Shown in pieces: positions 45,800 through 57,900 of a stretch of 64,000 nt of DNA (within the stretch, counting starts at the first letter, position 1; every line of letters starts with the position of its first letter). This DNA is from Dryocosmus kuriphilus. Taxonomy: Eukaryota > Arthropoda > Insecta > Hymenoptera > Cynipidae. A program made the position numbers and the translations under genes. The stretch covers positions 133,820,372-133,884,371 of the forward strand of contig CM076190.1 of the NCBI GenBank assembly GCA_038277395.1, read 5' to 3'. A model generated the notes under the pieces. That model searched no databases. It was not told the DNA's origin and was given only the letters and a program-made list of their open reading frames with translations.

Positions 45800-46862
45800 T
45801 TAAAATTTAAAATTTTGAAAATTATATTATCAAATGAAAAAAGGTTTGAAACTGTACAATAAAACTGTACATAGGAATATCAAATTAAAAAATTTTCAAC
45901 TATTAAAACTTTTAATTACAAATTGGTTAAGATTAAGGGATTGCTTGAAAACTTCTCATTTATAAATTTTCAATCTAAATTTACTTCATATTGAACGTTT
46001 TCCGTTCCACTATTTTAATATTATGATTCAAAGTGGTTGGAGAATTAAAGAATTAAACCAAGAATTAAACCAATTTCTGGTCAGAAAATAAAATCCCGGT
46101 CATTTCCTACTTTTCCTTTAAATTTCAAGCATTCCTAATTTACAATCGTCCGGTTTTTAAAATTTTCGTCTGAAATTATTCAACACTTTCAATTTCAAAG
46201 TTCTTCTATTTCGAAAACTTTAAATTTCAAATTATTCAATACTAAACAGTTCAAACTTAAAATTGTGCAACTATTAACTCAATTAGAAATTTTGTAGTCT
46301 TATAAAGGCTTCACCGTCTGAATCTTGAAAATTAATTTCAATTTTTTTAATTAAAAGCAACAATGAAAGTTTTCAGTTAAAAACTGTCCAATTGTTAAAC
46401 TTTAAGCTTTCTTCATAAATTGTTCAACTTTGAACCTTAGGAATTAAATTATGCTCGAAATTATGCGAGCTTGAAAATATAAATTTATATCCAAATAATT
46501 TCGAATGTACTAGTCTAAAATTATTTAAAAATTTTAATTCTTCGATTTTAGATTTGACAAATTAAAAATAATTGTTCACTAATCTTGAAGTCTTTAAACA
46601 TAAAATGGCGCAACTATTAAAGTTTTCAATTTGAAAAAAAATGCATAATCTTAAAGGTTTCAAATTCAAAATCTCGAAACTTCCAATTTTTCAATATCGG
46701 AAGTATCGAACTTAAATTTTCTCAACTATTAAGCTCCTTAATTCTAAACTGTCAAAGTAATTGAATTTAAAAAGTTTGTAACATATAACAAACTAAACAA
46801 TTAAAATGTAGAGACTTAAAAGTTAAAATTACTAAAAAGTTCAAAATTCAAAAATTAAAAAA
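45800..46862. repeat. Degenerate TTCAAACTTTAAAATT-type repeat region
   Basis: Diffuse short AT-rich units (ATTGTTCAACTTTGAA, TTTAAATTTCAAATTATTCA, AAACTGTCCAATTGTTAAAC) appear in loose tandem. No coding potential or sharp boundaries. Confidence 0.6.
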
Positions 46863-47300
46863 TTTTCAATATTAATTTATTATCGACCAGTATAATTAAT
46901 TAATTAATTTCAGATGTTAAATTTTTAATTCGATTGCTCGTCTAAATAATTTTTTAGAGAAACGTGAAAAAATCTAATTAATTAGTTAATTATACTGGTC
47001 GATAATAAATTAATATTGAAAACTATATCCAGATTCGTGAAATATTCTGGTTTAATTCATTCAAATTGAAAAACCTCACAGGTATAGGTGCAAACCCGCG
47101 TCATCCTGTTGAATAAGAGAAACAAGAAACGATCTACTGAGGCCTGGGTGGCGTAATTGGAAAACGCTCCACTCGTGAATAGTGGCGTTCCCGGTTCAAA
47201 TCCGGCCCGAGGTAGGTTTTTTTTCACGTTTCTCTAAAAAATTATTTAGACCAGCAATCGAATTAAAAATTTAACATCTGAAATTAATTAATTTAAAAAT
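46863..47300. repeat. Interleaved inverted repeats framing a tRNA-like sequence
   Basis: Pair 1: TATTAATTTATTATCGACCAGTATAATTAA (46872-46901) is inverted at 46986-47018. Pair 2: 46905-46975 (AATTTCAGATGTTAAATTTT ... AGAGAAACGTGAAAAAA) is inverted at 47219-47292. The two pairs interleave. The tRNA-like sequence at 47142-47213 lies inside pair 2. Confidence 0.8.
47142..47213 (+). ncRNA. tRNA-like sequence / tRNA-derived SINE head
   Basis: A 72 nt cloverleaf-like sequence. A box TGGCGTAATTGG (47149-47160); B box GGTTCAAATCC (47193-47203), matching the Pol III consensus; a T8 run at 47217-47224 could terminate transcription. The acceptor GCCTGGG pairs with CCGAGGT except for one mismatch. The anticodon stem CCACT/AGTGG is perfect, with loop CGTGAAT. 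Position 33 is G rather than the invariant U, so a functional tRNA is unlikely. A tRNA-derived repeat head or pseudo-tRNA fits better. Confidence 0.55.
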
Positions 47301-47532
47301 TGAAGTGGTTAAAAATATAAAATTTCCAATTGGAATCCTATCCTTTAGAAAAATTCAAAACAAACTCCTTGAATCTCACATTATTTCATAAAATATCAAG
47401 TAACATTCAAAGTGCCTGGATAGGTTTCTCTACTAAAACGAGGAATTTACAAAAAATCCTAGTAAACAAACTTTCCAGTCATTTCCGTTATAGTGGACGA
47501 AAAAATCGAGAATTATTTCGGAAAAAACAAAC

Positions 47533-47714
47533 CTTAATAGCTGGGAGAAGAATCTGCATATCTTCACCAACCACCAATTTTGGAAGCTCATCGCCGTCCA
47601 GTTGAGATTTGAGTAACGAGACTCCACGTTCCAAAATAAGACTAAACATTTGTAGAGAGACGACTAGTGCCCTCTCCTGAACCTCAGATCTGTAACCCTG
47701 TTCCATCTGGGCAT
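47533..47714 (-). CDS. Host-gene internal exon, possibly SMG5/6/7 (EST1)-like
   Basis: A 182 bp exon on the minus strand. The acceptor TTTTTTGTCTGTTACAG (just above 47714) and donor GTTTGT (from 47532 down) bracket an open frame. It reads AQMEQGYRSEVQERALVVSL, then ILERGVSLLKSQLDGDEL, ending LLPAIK. Codon use and complexity differ sharply from the surrounding repeats. The helical pattern ending LLPAIK(V) recalls the EST1/SMG5-7 DNA/RNA-binding domain, which acts in nonsense-mediated decay and telomere maintenance. That assignment is from memory of the family and tentative. No flanking exon was found in the window, so introns of more than 10 kb on both sides are implied. Confidence 0.6.
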
Positions 47715-47739
47715 CTGTAACAGACAAAAAATCTTTCCT

Positions 47740-48170
47740 TATTAATTTAATTTAAAAAAAACGATCATTAAAAATTGAGGAATTTCAACTGATTTTTATT
47801 GAAACTTGAAATTAACTTCAATCTCAGAACCAAGCACGCAAACTAACCAACAAGTTACGTCCTGGCTAATTTATGATGGCAAAATTGCGCGGTACCTTTT
47901 ATCCAGGGTGTAACGCAGTCTCTTTAGTCCTTAATCTCTGCACGTAAATTCTACAAATACCAGTCTATGAAAACATCGTTATGAGTTTATTAGCAAGAAT
48001 AACCCGAGACTAATTAGGTACCTATACGTGAGATGGTCATAACGCTGGCACAAAACTAATCTGGTACCAGTCTCAAGAATAGTTTTGCGACAGATTTTTT
48101 TACTTTTTTGTCGAGGGGGTGATCACTCTTGAAACCTGGTGTACAAGCCTTCGTGAATGCTTTGAAATCT
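47740..48170. other. Unique intronic-looking sequence, no gene
   Basis: Non-repetitive, moderate-GC DNA between the host exon and hAT-like element B. No frame or RNA motif was recognised. It is presumably the intron upstream (minus sense) of the exon. Confidence 0.4.
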
Positions 48171-50758
48171 CAGACCTAAAAAAAAAATAGTAACAATATT
48201 TTCAGAAGAAAAATAACCAAAAAGTAACTCAAATTTGTAAAAAAAGTAACTAACATGAGAACACAATTGCAAGTGCAATTTCACAAGGTTTATAGAGTAC
48301 CAGATAGAATTTTTAATTATTTAGGATAAGCGTAAAAGAAAATAGACTGAAATGAGAAATCAAAACATCTCGTGTTTCACTGCTTCGTTTTAAACTGAAA
48401 AATTTTAATCCCAACATTTTCAAAAAGATAACAGTTGCATTTTTATTTTAAAAAAGTAAGTTTCAAACAAGAATAGTTGAATTTTCAACCAAAAATAAAA
48501 AAAAGGACTTTCAAACAAAAACATTTCAATGATTACCAATCAAAGAAAAGGAATATTCAAAAATAGTTGAATTTCCAGCTTTTCAACAAAAAATGTAACA
48601 GCTGAAATTTAAACCAAAATATTTGTATTTTTAATTTTTAAAAAGTTAAATTTTGAAAAAAAAATGAATTTTTCATTTAAAAAGTTATATTTTCAAACAA
48701 TAACATTTATTTTAAACGGAATAGTTTAATTATTAATACAATAGTTGCATTTTCAACTAAAAAAGATGAATTCTCAAACGAAAATATTATAGCTCACTTA
48801 AACCAAAAAAATTATTTTAAAGCAAATATAGTTGAATGCTCAACCAAAAAAAAGCAAACCTTCAATAAAACAGTTGAATTTCCTTCCAAAAAGGATCATT
48901 TTCTAACCAAAAAAAAAAATTGGTTTTCACTCAAACAGTTCAATTTTCAACCCAAAAAAACATGATTTTCCAACCAAAGACGCATTTTTAACAAAATAAT
49001 AGAATTTCAACAAAAAAAAAAAGTAAAATTTTCAACTAAAAAAAAATTAATTCTCAACCAAAAATGGAACAGCTACATTTTGAACAAAAAAGGCTCATTT
49101 TGAACCAAAAATAGTTGAATTTTCAACAACAAAATTAATTTCCAACCAAAATATCTGAATTTTTTTTCATCAAAAAGTTAATTTTCAAACAAACAAAAAA
49201 AACAAATTTTCAATCAAAAAAAATTATATTTTTAAGAATAAAAAAATAATTTCTAACAAAATAGTTCAATTTTTAACTGAAAAAAAGTAATTTTTAACAA
49301 AATAATTGAATTACCAATCAAAAAAAATAAATTTTCAATAAACCATTTAAATTTCCGCACAAAAAAGAAGAATTTTGAAAAAAAAAAATTGATTCCCAGC
49401 CAAACAGTTGAATTATCAAACGATAACCATAATTTTTCAACGAAAAATGCATTCTTAAGAAAATCATAGAATTTCATTAAAAAAAAAAAATAGTAAAATT
49501 TTCAACTAAAAAAAAATTAATTCTCAACCAAAAATGGAACAGCTATATTTTGAACAAAAAAGGCTCATTTTGAACCAAAAATAGTTGAATTTTCAACAAC
49601 AACAAAATTAATTTCCAACCAAAATATTTATTTGAATTTTTCATCAAAAATTTCATTTTCAAACAAAAAAAAAACAAATTTTCACTAAAAAAAAATATAT
49701 TTTTAAAAATAAAAAAATAATTTCTAACGAAATAGTTTAATTTTTAACTGAAAAAAAGTAATTTTTAACAAAATAATTGAATTACCGATCAAAAAAAATA
49801 AATTTTCAATAAACCATTTAAATTTCCGCACAAAAAAGAAGAATTTTGAAAAAAAATTGATTCTCAGCCAAACATAATTTTTCAACCAAAAATGCATTCT
49901 TAAGAAAATCATAGAATTCCATTAAAAAAAAAAAATAGTAAAATTTTCAACTAAAAAAAAAAAATTAATTCTCAACCAAAAATGGAACAGCTAAATTTTG
50001 AACAAAAAAAAAAAAAAAATCTTGAACCAAAAATAGTTAAATTTTCAATCATACAAAATTAATTTTCAATCGAAATATTTGAATTTTTCATTAGAAAAGT
50101 TACACTTTCCAACCAAAAAAATAATTTTTAATCAACAATAGTTATATTTTTAAGAACAAGAATCTATTTTTCAAAAGAATAGTTTAATTTTCAACTAAAA
50201 AGACCATTTTTTAACAAAATAGTTGAATTTCCACGCAAGAAAGATGAATTAAAAAAAAAAAAACTGATTTTCAGTGAAACATTAACAAATCGTTGAATTT
50301 TTCGATTGAAGAAGATGATTTCTAAACCAAAAATGAAAAAATAATTTTTGAACTAAAAAAGACTTTTGTCAACAAAAAATAGTTGATTTTTTATGGTGTT
50401 TTATTAAATCAGTCCACATTTAAGTGAAAGACGAGAAAAACGAGAAAAAGGGGGAAAAGAGGATGTTTCCTGAAAAAGAGGGGAATTCTTTTAAGAAGGG
50501 GAAAAACAGGGCAATAGGGAAAAAGACTGAGAATTCTGAAATTAAATTTATGACGACAGATTTCCCGGATTTTTTCATGAATTCCCAGTATTTTCCCCTT
50601 ATTTCTCGAGGTGCTCAAAACTCCCGGTTTTCCAGGGTCGCTAGAAACCATGGAAATAAGTACCTTCTAGTAACTTGTAATAAAGAAATGTAACTTTTAA
50701 GTAACGATTGATAAAGAAAGTAACCGAATTACTAAAAAGTAACCTGTTCCAAGCCCTT
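48171..50758. mobile_element. Non-autonomous hAT-like element B (uninterrupted)
   Basis: It begins CAGACCTAAAAAAA (terminal repeat partly lost). Then come TAGTAACAATATTTTCAGAA and GTAACTCAAATTTGTAAA, the TTGAATTTTCAAC minisatellite, the GGGGAA-rich segment, and AGTAACC motifs, ending GTTCCAAGCCCTT. Order and sequence match element A (40496-45793). It has no ~1.15 kb insertions, so it represents the empty-site arrangement. No transposase. Confidence 0.7.
48470..50390. repeat. TTGAATTTTCAAC degenerate minisatellite, block B
   Basis: Same motif family as block A. Within it a super-unit of roughly 480 bp is tandemly duplicated: AACCAAAAATGGAACAGCTA recurs near 49060 and 49526 and again, weakly, near 49975. 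Minus-strand frames at 49253-49477 and 49724-49912 share residues only because of that duplication. Confidence 0.85.
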
Positions 50759-50989
50759 AAATGAAGATAAAAAATACAATGGTTAAAGTACTCATACTTT
50801 TTTCACTTTATTTTTTATCACAAAAACTCAACCACCCCCCCCCCCCCCTCACAAAAAAACAGACTCGAAACTTCTCTTTCAAACTTAACGGCTAATATAT
50901 TTAAAAAAGAAAATTCAAATTTAGTTGAGAATTCTAACTTCCAGTCTGTTTTGAAACCAATTTTATCATTTTTCCCAAATGCCTCTCGT

Positions 50990-53900
50990 AATTGGGCCTT
51001 ATGACTTCGGGTTTTGTGATTTTGGGCCTTGTGGTTTCGTATTTTGTGATTTTGGGCCTTATGTTTTGAGACTTGCAATTTGAGGCCTTATTATTTGGTA
51101 GTTAAGTTCGAACCTTATATTTTGGGACTATTATTGTCATTATTTATGAACAAGTGATATTTTTGAAAAATTAGAACCTTCACTCGACACTTTTATGATG
51201 TTCAGTATTACTTATCCCAGTAAATAATTTGCAACCTAAAGCGACAATGTCTATAATGCACACGGTGAATATCTGTAAGGAATATTTGCAAGGACGATAA
51301 GTACGCGTGCAACTATTGTCCGAAGATAATCAAGACTTAACTGCCTCGTGAAGCGCGTTACGTCGTTAAGGTAACTATAATAATGCGTGTTAACAGGATC
51401 CGAGAGCGCAAAATAGATAAACGGCGTCGTGACGTTAACGACTTGGAGTTATGATTGAACGGCGCGAAATATCCAATCCCCTTCCACACTTGAATCTACT
51501 GTAATCGCAAAACAGTTAGGACTCTATTCCCCTCACAATGACGCAGGACTCACTGGCGCCCTATAATGCTTGAGGTTCTTCAGATTTATAGAAAATACCA
51601 GGTATTCAATTTTGGGCTTCGTGGTCCCGCGCCGAAAACCTTTAAAACTTTCGGTCAAATGCCTGTCCGTCCATCATATTTGGGCTTAAGGACGTTATAC
51701 CTTACAATTTTTGGGCCTTATGTTTTAAGTTTTGCTATTTTAGGACCGACAGTTTTGGACCTTATGACTTAGAGCCTTATGGTTTTAGCCGGGCTTACCA
51801 TCTGAACATTATTTTTGGGACTTATATGTTTGCGCCTCATGATTTGGGGCTTATGGTTTTAAACATATGGCTTTATGGAATTATGTCTTATGATTTTAGA
51901 ACTTTTTTTTAGACCCTACGGTTTGGGACTTAAACTTTGAAACATTGCTTCGGGAATTAAATATTTTTGGGTCTTACGATTTTAGGTGTTATATTTAGGG
52001 TCTTATGAGTTTGACACTTACATTTTGGGCTTTTCGGCATATGACTTCCGCTTGAAACCATGTTTTGGACTTTTTTCTTGGGCTTTATATATTGGGTATT
52101 ACGAAATTGGGACTTATATTTCGGTATGTTCTTATTGGGCCTTGCAATTTTGGGGTATTATATTTTGGATCTTATGAGTTTAACACTTATATTTTGGATC
52201 TTATGAGTTTAACACTTATATTTTGGATCTTATGAGTTTAACACTTATATTTTGGACCTGAGAGTATGGGACTTACCGCTTGAAACCATGTGTTGGACTT
52301 TCTTCTTGGGCTTTATATATTGGGTATTATGAAATTGGGACTTATATTTCGGTACGTTCTTATTGGTCCTTGCAGTTTCGGGGTATTATATTTTGGATCT
52401 TATGATTTTGAGCCTCATAAAGATTCTTTTGTGATTAATGATTTTAGGATTTGTATTTTGCGTCTTTTAATTTTGGGACTTGCATGTTTCGGCCTCATGA
52501 CTTGGGGCTTACGGGCTTATAAACCTAGTGTTTGGATGTACTTTTCGGGCTTTAAGGAGTTCTGTCTTATGAGTTTGGAACTTTTTTTAGACCTTACGGT
52601 TTGGGACTTTCACTTTGAAACATTGGCTGGGGCATTATTCTTGGGTCTTACGATTTCAGGTGTTATATTTAGGGTCTTATGAGTTTGACACTTACATTTT
52701 GGGCCTTTCGGCATGTGACTTACCGCTTGAAACCATGTTTTGGACTTTCTTCTTGGGCTTTATATATTGGGTATTATGAAATTGGGATTTTTATATGTTG
52801 GTACGTTCTTATTGGTCCTTGCAGTTTTGGGGTATTATATTTTGGGTCTTATGATTTTGAGCCTCATCAAGATTCTTTTGTGATTAATGATTTAAGGATT
52901 TGTATTTTTACGTCTTTTAATTTTGGGACTTATATGTTTCGGCCTCTTGACTTGGGGCTTACGGGCTTATAAACCTAGTGTTTGGACGTACTTTTCGGGC
53001 TTTACGGAGTTCTGTCTTGAGTTTGGAACTTTTTTTAGACCTTACGGTTTGGGACTTTCACTTTCAAACATTGGCTGGGGCATTATTTTTGGGTCTTACG
53101 ACTTTAGGTGTTATATTTGATGTCTTATAAGTTTGCCACTTATACTTTGGACCTTACGCTATGGGACTTACTACTTGAAACCACGTTTTTTACTTTATTT
53201 TTGGGCCTTAAATGTCGGGTATTATGAAATTGGGCCTTATATTTCGGTACGTTCTAATTGGGCCTTGCGGTTTTGGGGTATTGTATATTGGTTCTTATGA
53301 TTATGAGCCTCATATTATTGGTCTTTGGTGGTTCGAGACTTGCATTTTAGAAGATTCTTTTGTGCTTGTCGATTTTAGGACTTGTACTTTTTTAAGCCTC
53401 TTGATTTTGGAACTCATATTTGTAGGTCTTACGGCTTGAGAATTACAGTTTTGAACAAAAATACTATTCAATTTTTAGGGCTTCGTGGTCCCGCGCTTTC
53501 ATACTTTCGATCAAATGTCTGTCCGCCCACCATATTTGGGCTTTAGGATTTTTTTATCTTATGATTTTTGGGCCTTATATTTTACGCTTTGTTATTTTAG
53601 GACCGAAAATTTTAGCCCTTACGACTTACGGCTGTCGGTCTTACACGGCTTAGAACTTACTATTTTAGGCCTTATGGTTTCAGGTCTTATAATTTTGGGA
53701 TTTGCAATTTCAGAATTACAATCTGAGTATTCTTTTTGAGCCTTCAAGTTTTCGAAATTTCTTTTTGGGCTTTATCGAGTTCAGTCTTATGATTCGGGAA
53801 CTTTTTTTTAAGCCTTACAGTTTGGCACTTACACTTTGGGTCTTAAAGATTGAAACAACTTTTCGGCTTTCTTTTTGGGCCTTAAAATATTACATATTAT

Positions 53901-54960
53901 TATTTGGGACTTAAATTTCGGTGTGCGCTTATTGGGCCTTATGTTTTTGGGCATTATACTTGGGGGGGGGGGGTTATGGTTTTGGGCCTTGTATTATTGG
54001 TCCTTGGTGGTTTGGGACTTACATATTAGAATATTCTTCTGTGATTTATGATTTAAGGACTTGTATTTTGAGTCTCTTGATTTTGGGACTTATATTTTTA
54101 AGTACTACGGCTTGGGAATTACAGTTTTGAACATAGTGTTTGAGAATGTATTCTTGGACCTCATATTTTTGGGACTTATGGTTCTGGTGTCTTGAGTTTT
54201 CAGTACAATATTCAATTTTTCACCAAGACAGCCTATAAAGCTTTAGGATTTTGTACCTTACAATTTTTGGGCCCATAATTTACACTTTGCTATTTCGGGA
54301 GTTAAGATTTTGGTTCTTATAACTGTGGTATTTAAAGTTAAAATTTATGTTTGTGCCTCATGGATTAGGACTTACGGGTTTGAACGTATTGTTTGGGAAT
54401 TTTTTTTAGTTATATCGCTTTGGATATTATAGTTTTGGTCTTAAGATTTTAGGCCTTATATTTTTGGCTTCGCGGCTTAGGACCTACAGTTTAGAACTTA
54501 CTGTTTGGGCCTTATTATTTTGGGACTTCTTTTCAGGGTCTTACGGCTTGGGATTTATCGTATGAAACATTGTTTTGGGCACTATTTTTGGTCATTATGA
54601 TTTGAGGCCCTATACGTTGGTTATTATGAATGTAGGACTTATATTTTGGAACGTTCTTTTTTTAACCTTGTGGTTTTGGGCTATTATATTTTGAGCCATA
54701 TATTTTGGGTCCTATGATCTTGGAACTTACCGTTTAGAGTGTTTTGGATATGGCCTTATATATTGGGTCTTATAATTTTAAGTCTTATATTTTGAGCCTT
54801 ATATTTTGGTTCTCATGATTTCGGGACTTATATTTTTGGATCTTCCTTCTTGGGACTTACAGTCTTGAACTCAATGCTTTGGAGGTTATTCTTGGACCTC
54901 ATACTTTTAGGACTCATGGTTCTGGTATACTTAGTTTTTAGTACTTTATTAAACTTCTCA
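50990..54960. repeat. TTTTGGGCCTTAT-type minisatellite with ~447 bp higher-order units
   Basis: Units of about 20-26 bp (TTTTGGGACTTATATTTTGG, GGGCCTTATGATTTT) fill 50990-51130 and 51590-54960, with a unique island at 51140-51590. A ~447 bp block starting near CTTGAAACCATG repeats at 52285, 52732 and 53180 (about). A longer-range repeat, GGGCTTCGTGGTCCCGCGC, occurs at 51616 and 53480. Plus-strand frames rich in Leu, Gly and Phe are read-through of the repeat, not genes. Confidence 0.92.
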
Positions 54961-57900
54961 TCAAGTGTCGGCAAAGTCCATCTTTTGACTCGCTGATACA
55001 TGACAGATTTGCAATATCCGATCTTTCTTTTGTGCCGATTTTTTTTCTATACTTTTATTTGCAGTCAGGCACGACGAGTAAAAGGTAAACTAAGAAATCG
55101 TAGATCGTGTGCGTGAGATAGTTTGGGATAGTCACGTTTGCGCATATACAGTAAGGTACCCCCTCGTCATGCGATTTATTCGTGCAGAAATGCAGGGAAT
55201 TTAACTCGGCTCCAAGATCCAAAAAGGGAAGAGCGAAATTCAATTTTCCTGTTGTTCACATAAATTTTGTAAATCCTTGAATGCAGTATCAACCTATAAT
55301 CTTATTTACCGACTATTATGTAGGAACATTAAGACCTGTAGAACGTTTCAGCTGATGTCTTCGTAAGATTAAAATGAAATTGGTTTAATAAGCCTTTATG
55401 GTAATAGACACGTAAAGGTGTTATTAGCATTATCAGCAAGTTGCTAGAAGAGGATTTACTTTCATTAACATCTAAAGCGTTTATAGGTTGTAAAATGTCC
55501 TTTAATTAAAGGAAAAGAAAATCTTTCCTTAGCAGATGACGTACGGCAAGGATCGTTAGGAAGTTCTTTGAGTATCTTGATCCTGGTACTCGTCATCGTG
55601 AATCCTCTTGGTCTTCAGACCATTACGTCTCTTCCGGTTCTCGGGTCAAAGTTCAACGAACCGTGTGTGCTGACTTTGTTAAAGTTGAACGGATGAAGTG
55701 GTTTGGTTCCTGGTATCGAGTGTGACGTGAAATTTCCACGATAGCTGGAGAGGATGCGTGCTTGGATTCATTCGGAAAGTTCAGAAAGAGAGGCAGATCT
55801 TGGCATCCATTAGTGGATGGTACGTGGCGGTAATATCCAGGATCATTATTATATCGGAGTATCATTCCCGCTATGATTATAGGAAGCTTACTCCTGCTCG
55901 CTGCCATGTTTTGCGGATGCATGAACAAAAAGGCGAAGGAGAAGAGGATCAAGACGGAGAGGAACAAAAAAAGACGGCAAAAAAGAAGAGGCTGCAAAAT
56001 AAGAGTAGAGGAAGACTAGGCTTGCGTGCCCCCGATGCGGTGGCGTGATGCGAACCTGTCGCTGACTTGTTTTACTTTTTACCGACATTAAATTTACTTC
56101 AGACTATAATTGAACTTTAAATGGGATTGTTTGCGACACGAGGACGTGCACGGGACTTTTTCTCATTTTATAGCTGAATCCGGCAAAGAGAGCTCATGGT
56201 AGAAACATGGATATGACCATCTATTAGTATTACCTGTCACCAAACTGATCAAAATTACTTTAGCCTGATTTAGTTTGCTTCAGTCATCGTCCCTTGTCAT
56301 CTTTGATCTCTTGGGTCAAGATTTCTGGGGAGCGGGTCTTCGTAGCAGTTTCCTCGGCCACAAATGAGTCACGAAGTCAATGCTTGGTGTTTAGTGTTCA
56401 CGGATGCTGGATTATTATTGTTGTCGGTTGGGGTGGTGGTGACGGTGCAAGAACCGCGAGATGGTGGCAAAGCCAGCACCTCCTGCTGGCAACTCGGGCT
56501 CAACGTACGGCCTTGACGAGGCCTTGCGTTGCGCCATCACCGCGCCATGCTGATGCTGTCGATATGACTCTATCTTGTCCCCCTCCTGTCCATCTGTGGC
56601 TCTGGCTCCGGAGATAGCCAGGATTAGGAAAGACTCCCTCCTATCGCAAATCGCAACACTGATTCCTCCTTTTCTTCTATTTTAATTAGAGAGCCTGGCA
56701 GGCTTGAAAGTCGCACACGCTATCGGCGCAAACATATTACTACTCCTCTCATTTTCCTGCGTTACGAGTCATTCCGACACTGAATGACAACCTCCATGGC
56801 AATTGCACTCGCATTAAGAATACGTGAATCATCCTCGAGCGAAACGCGCTACAAGGGCCATTTTTCCCCTCCAGTAACAACACAGGGAGACGAGTCAGGT
56901 TTTAGAAAAAAATCTCTCCTTCGCCTTCTCCTTATCCTTCTCAAGCTGATATTCCTTCACAACTCTACCTCTACATTGTAACAAGTGCATACAGAATACC
57001 TGAACTTCTCTTCTCGACATTGCTGGCCAGGCTCCAAGTATTTACGGGGTCGCTACTGAATAATCCATCGTGTTAACCAAGAGAGGAGTCTATTTTACAG
57101 GCAACAGACAGGCAATCTGCATGTTAATAACCCAACCTTCCTCCAATTTCACATTCTGCCTGACACTAATCTTTCGCTAGAAAAAAAAAAAAAAAAAACA
57201 CACTTCTCGTCTAGCATCCTGCTATGACTCCTGAGAATAAAATGGAGCAAATAAGGTAGAAAATTCGACCAAAGATGGTAATATACCAAACGTTCAAAAC
57301 TTTTCACCGTCAGGTTCCTCATTAAAGCAATACCCTCCTTAGAAAAATCAAAGTTTTCTTCGGAGAATATATAAAACATTGGTACATAGGTGGAATGTTT
57401 CATTAATGTCTCGGACAGTTCCAGAGGAGATCAAATCCTTATGGCAGGCATTCATGATTATCCGCTTCTTCACAGGAAGTTATATTTTAACGGTCGTAAA
57501 GACACGGCGCTGTTTGCCTCTAGGCAGGTAAGCTTTCATGCAAATACAAAAGTAAACGCATTCGTGCGGCGTTTATGAACAAGTGTCACTACAAGAGGAC
57601 TTGGCGGTGGCAGTGACGTCGATAGAAAAGACGAGCATCCGTCTCAGGGAAGGGCTGGATAAATTTATGGAGCAATTTTCTCAAGGAGGAATTTTTTCCA
57701 AGATCCTTGATTGTCGTGTCTCAAGTGAAAGTCAGAGGATCACTGCAACATCCTAGGGAGGTGGAATCTTGAAGTCCTATGTCAAGATTAAAAATATCTC
57801 GAAGGGAATTAGCCAAAATAAAAATGAGAAATAAATTACTCTTTTCCAGAAACCAACGCTGAGCAGAGGCCGATTCATCATTTGGTCTCGGAAGGCGAAA

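Noticed and set aside
47142..47213. Functional tRNA gene (anticodon TGA by position)
   Set aside because: Position 33 is G, the acceptor has a mismatch and it lies inside inverted repeats. It is kept only as a tRNA-like or SINE head.
51566..54130. Long Leu/Gly/Phe-rich plus-strand frames as membrane proteins
   Set aside because: They are read-through of the TTTTGGGCCTTAT minisatellite; the frames break and restart with repeat period and have no independent support.
55653..56088. Minus-strand 114- and 66-residue frames with a hydrophobic start as a signal-peptide gene
   Set aside because: The hydrophobic stretch is antisense to an A/G-rich tract. No splice or polyadenylation context and no recognisable domain; left as unannotated unique DNA.
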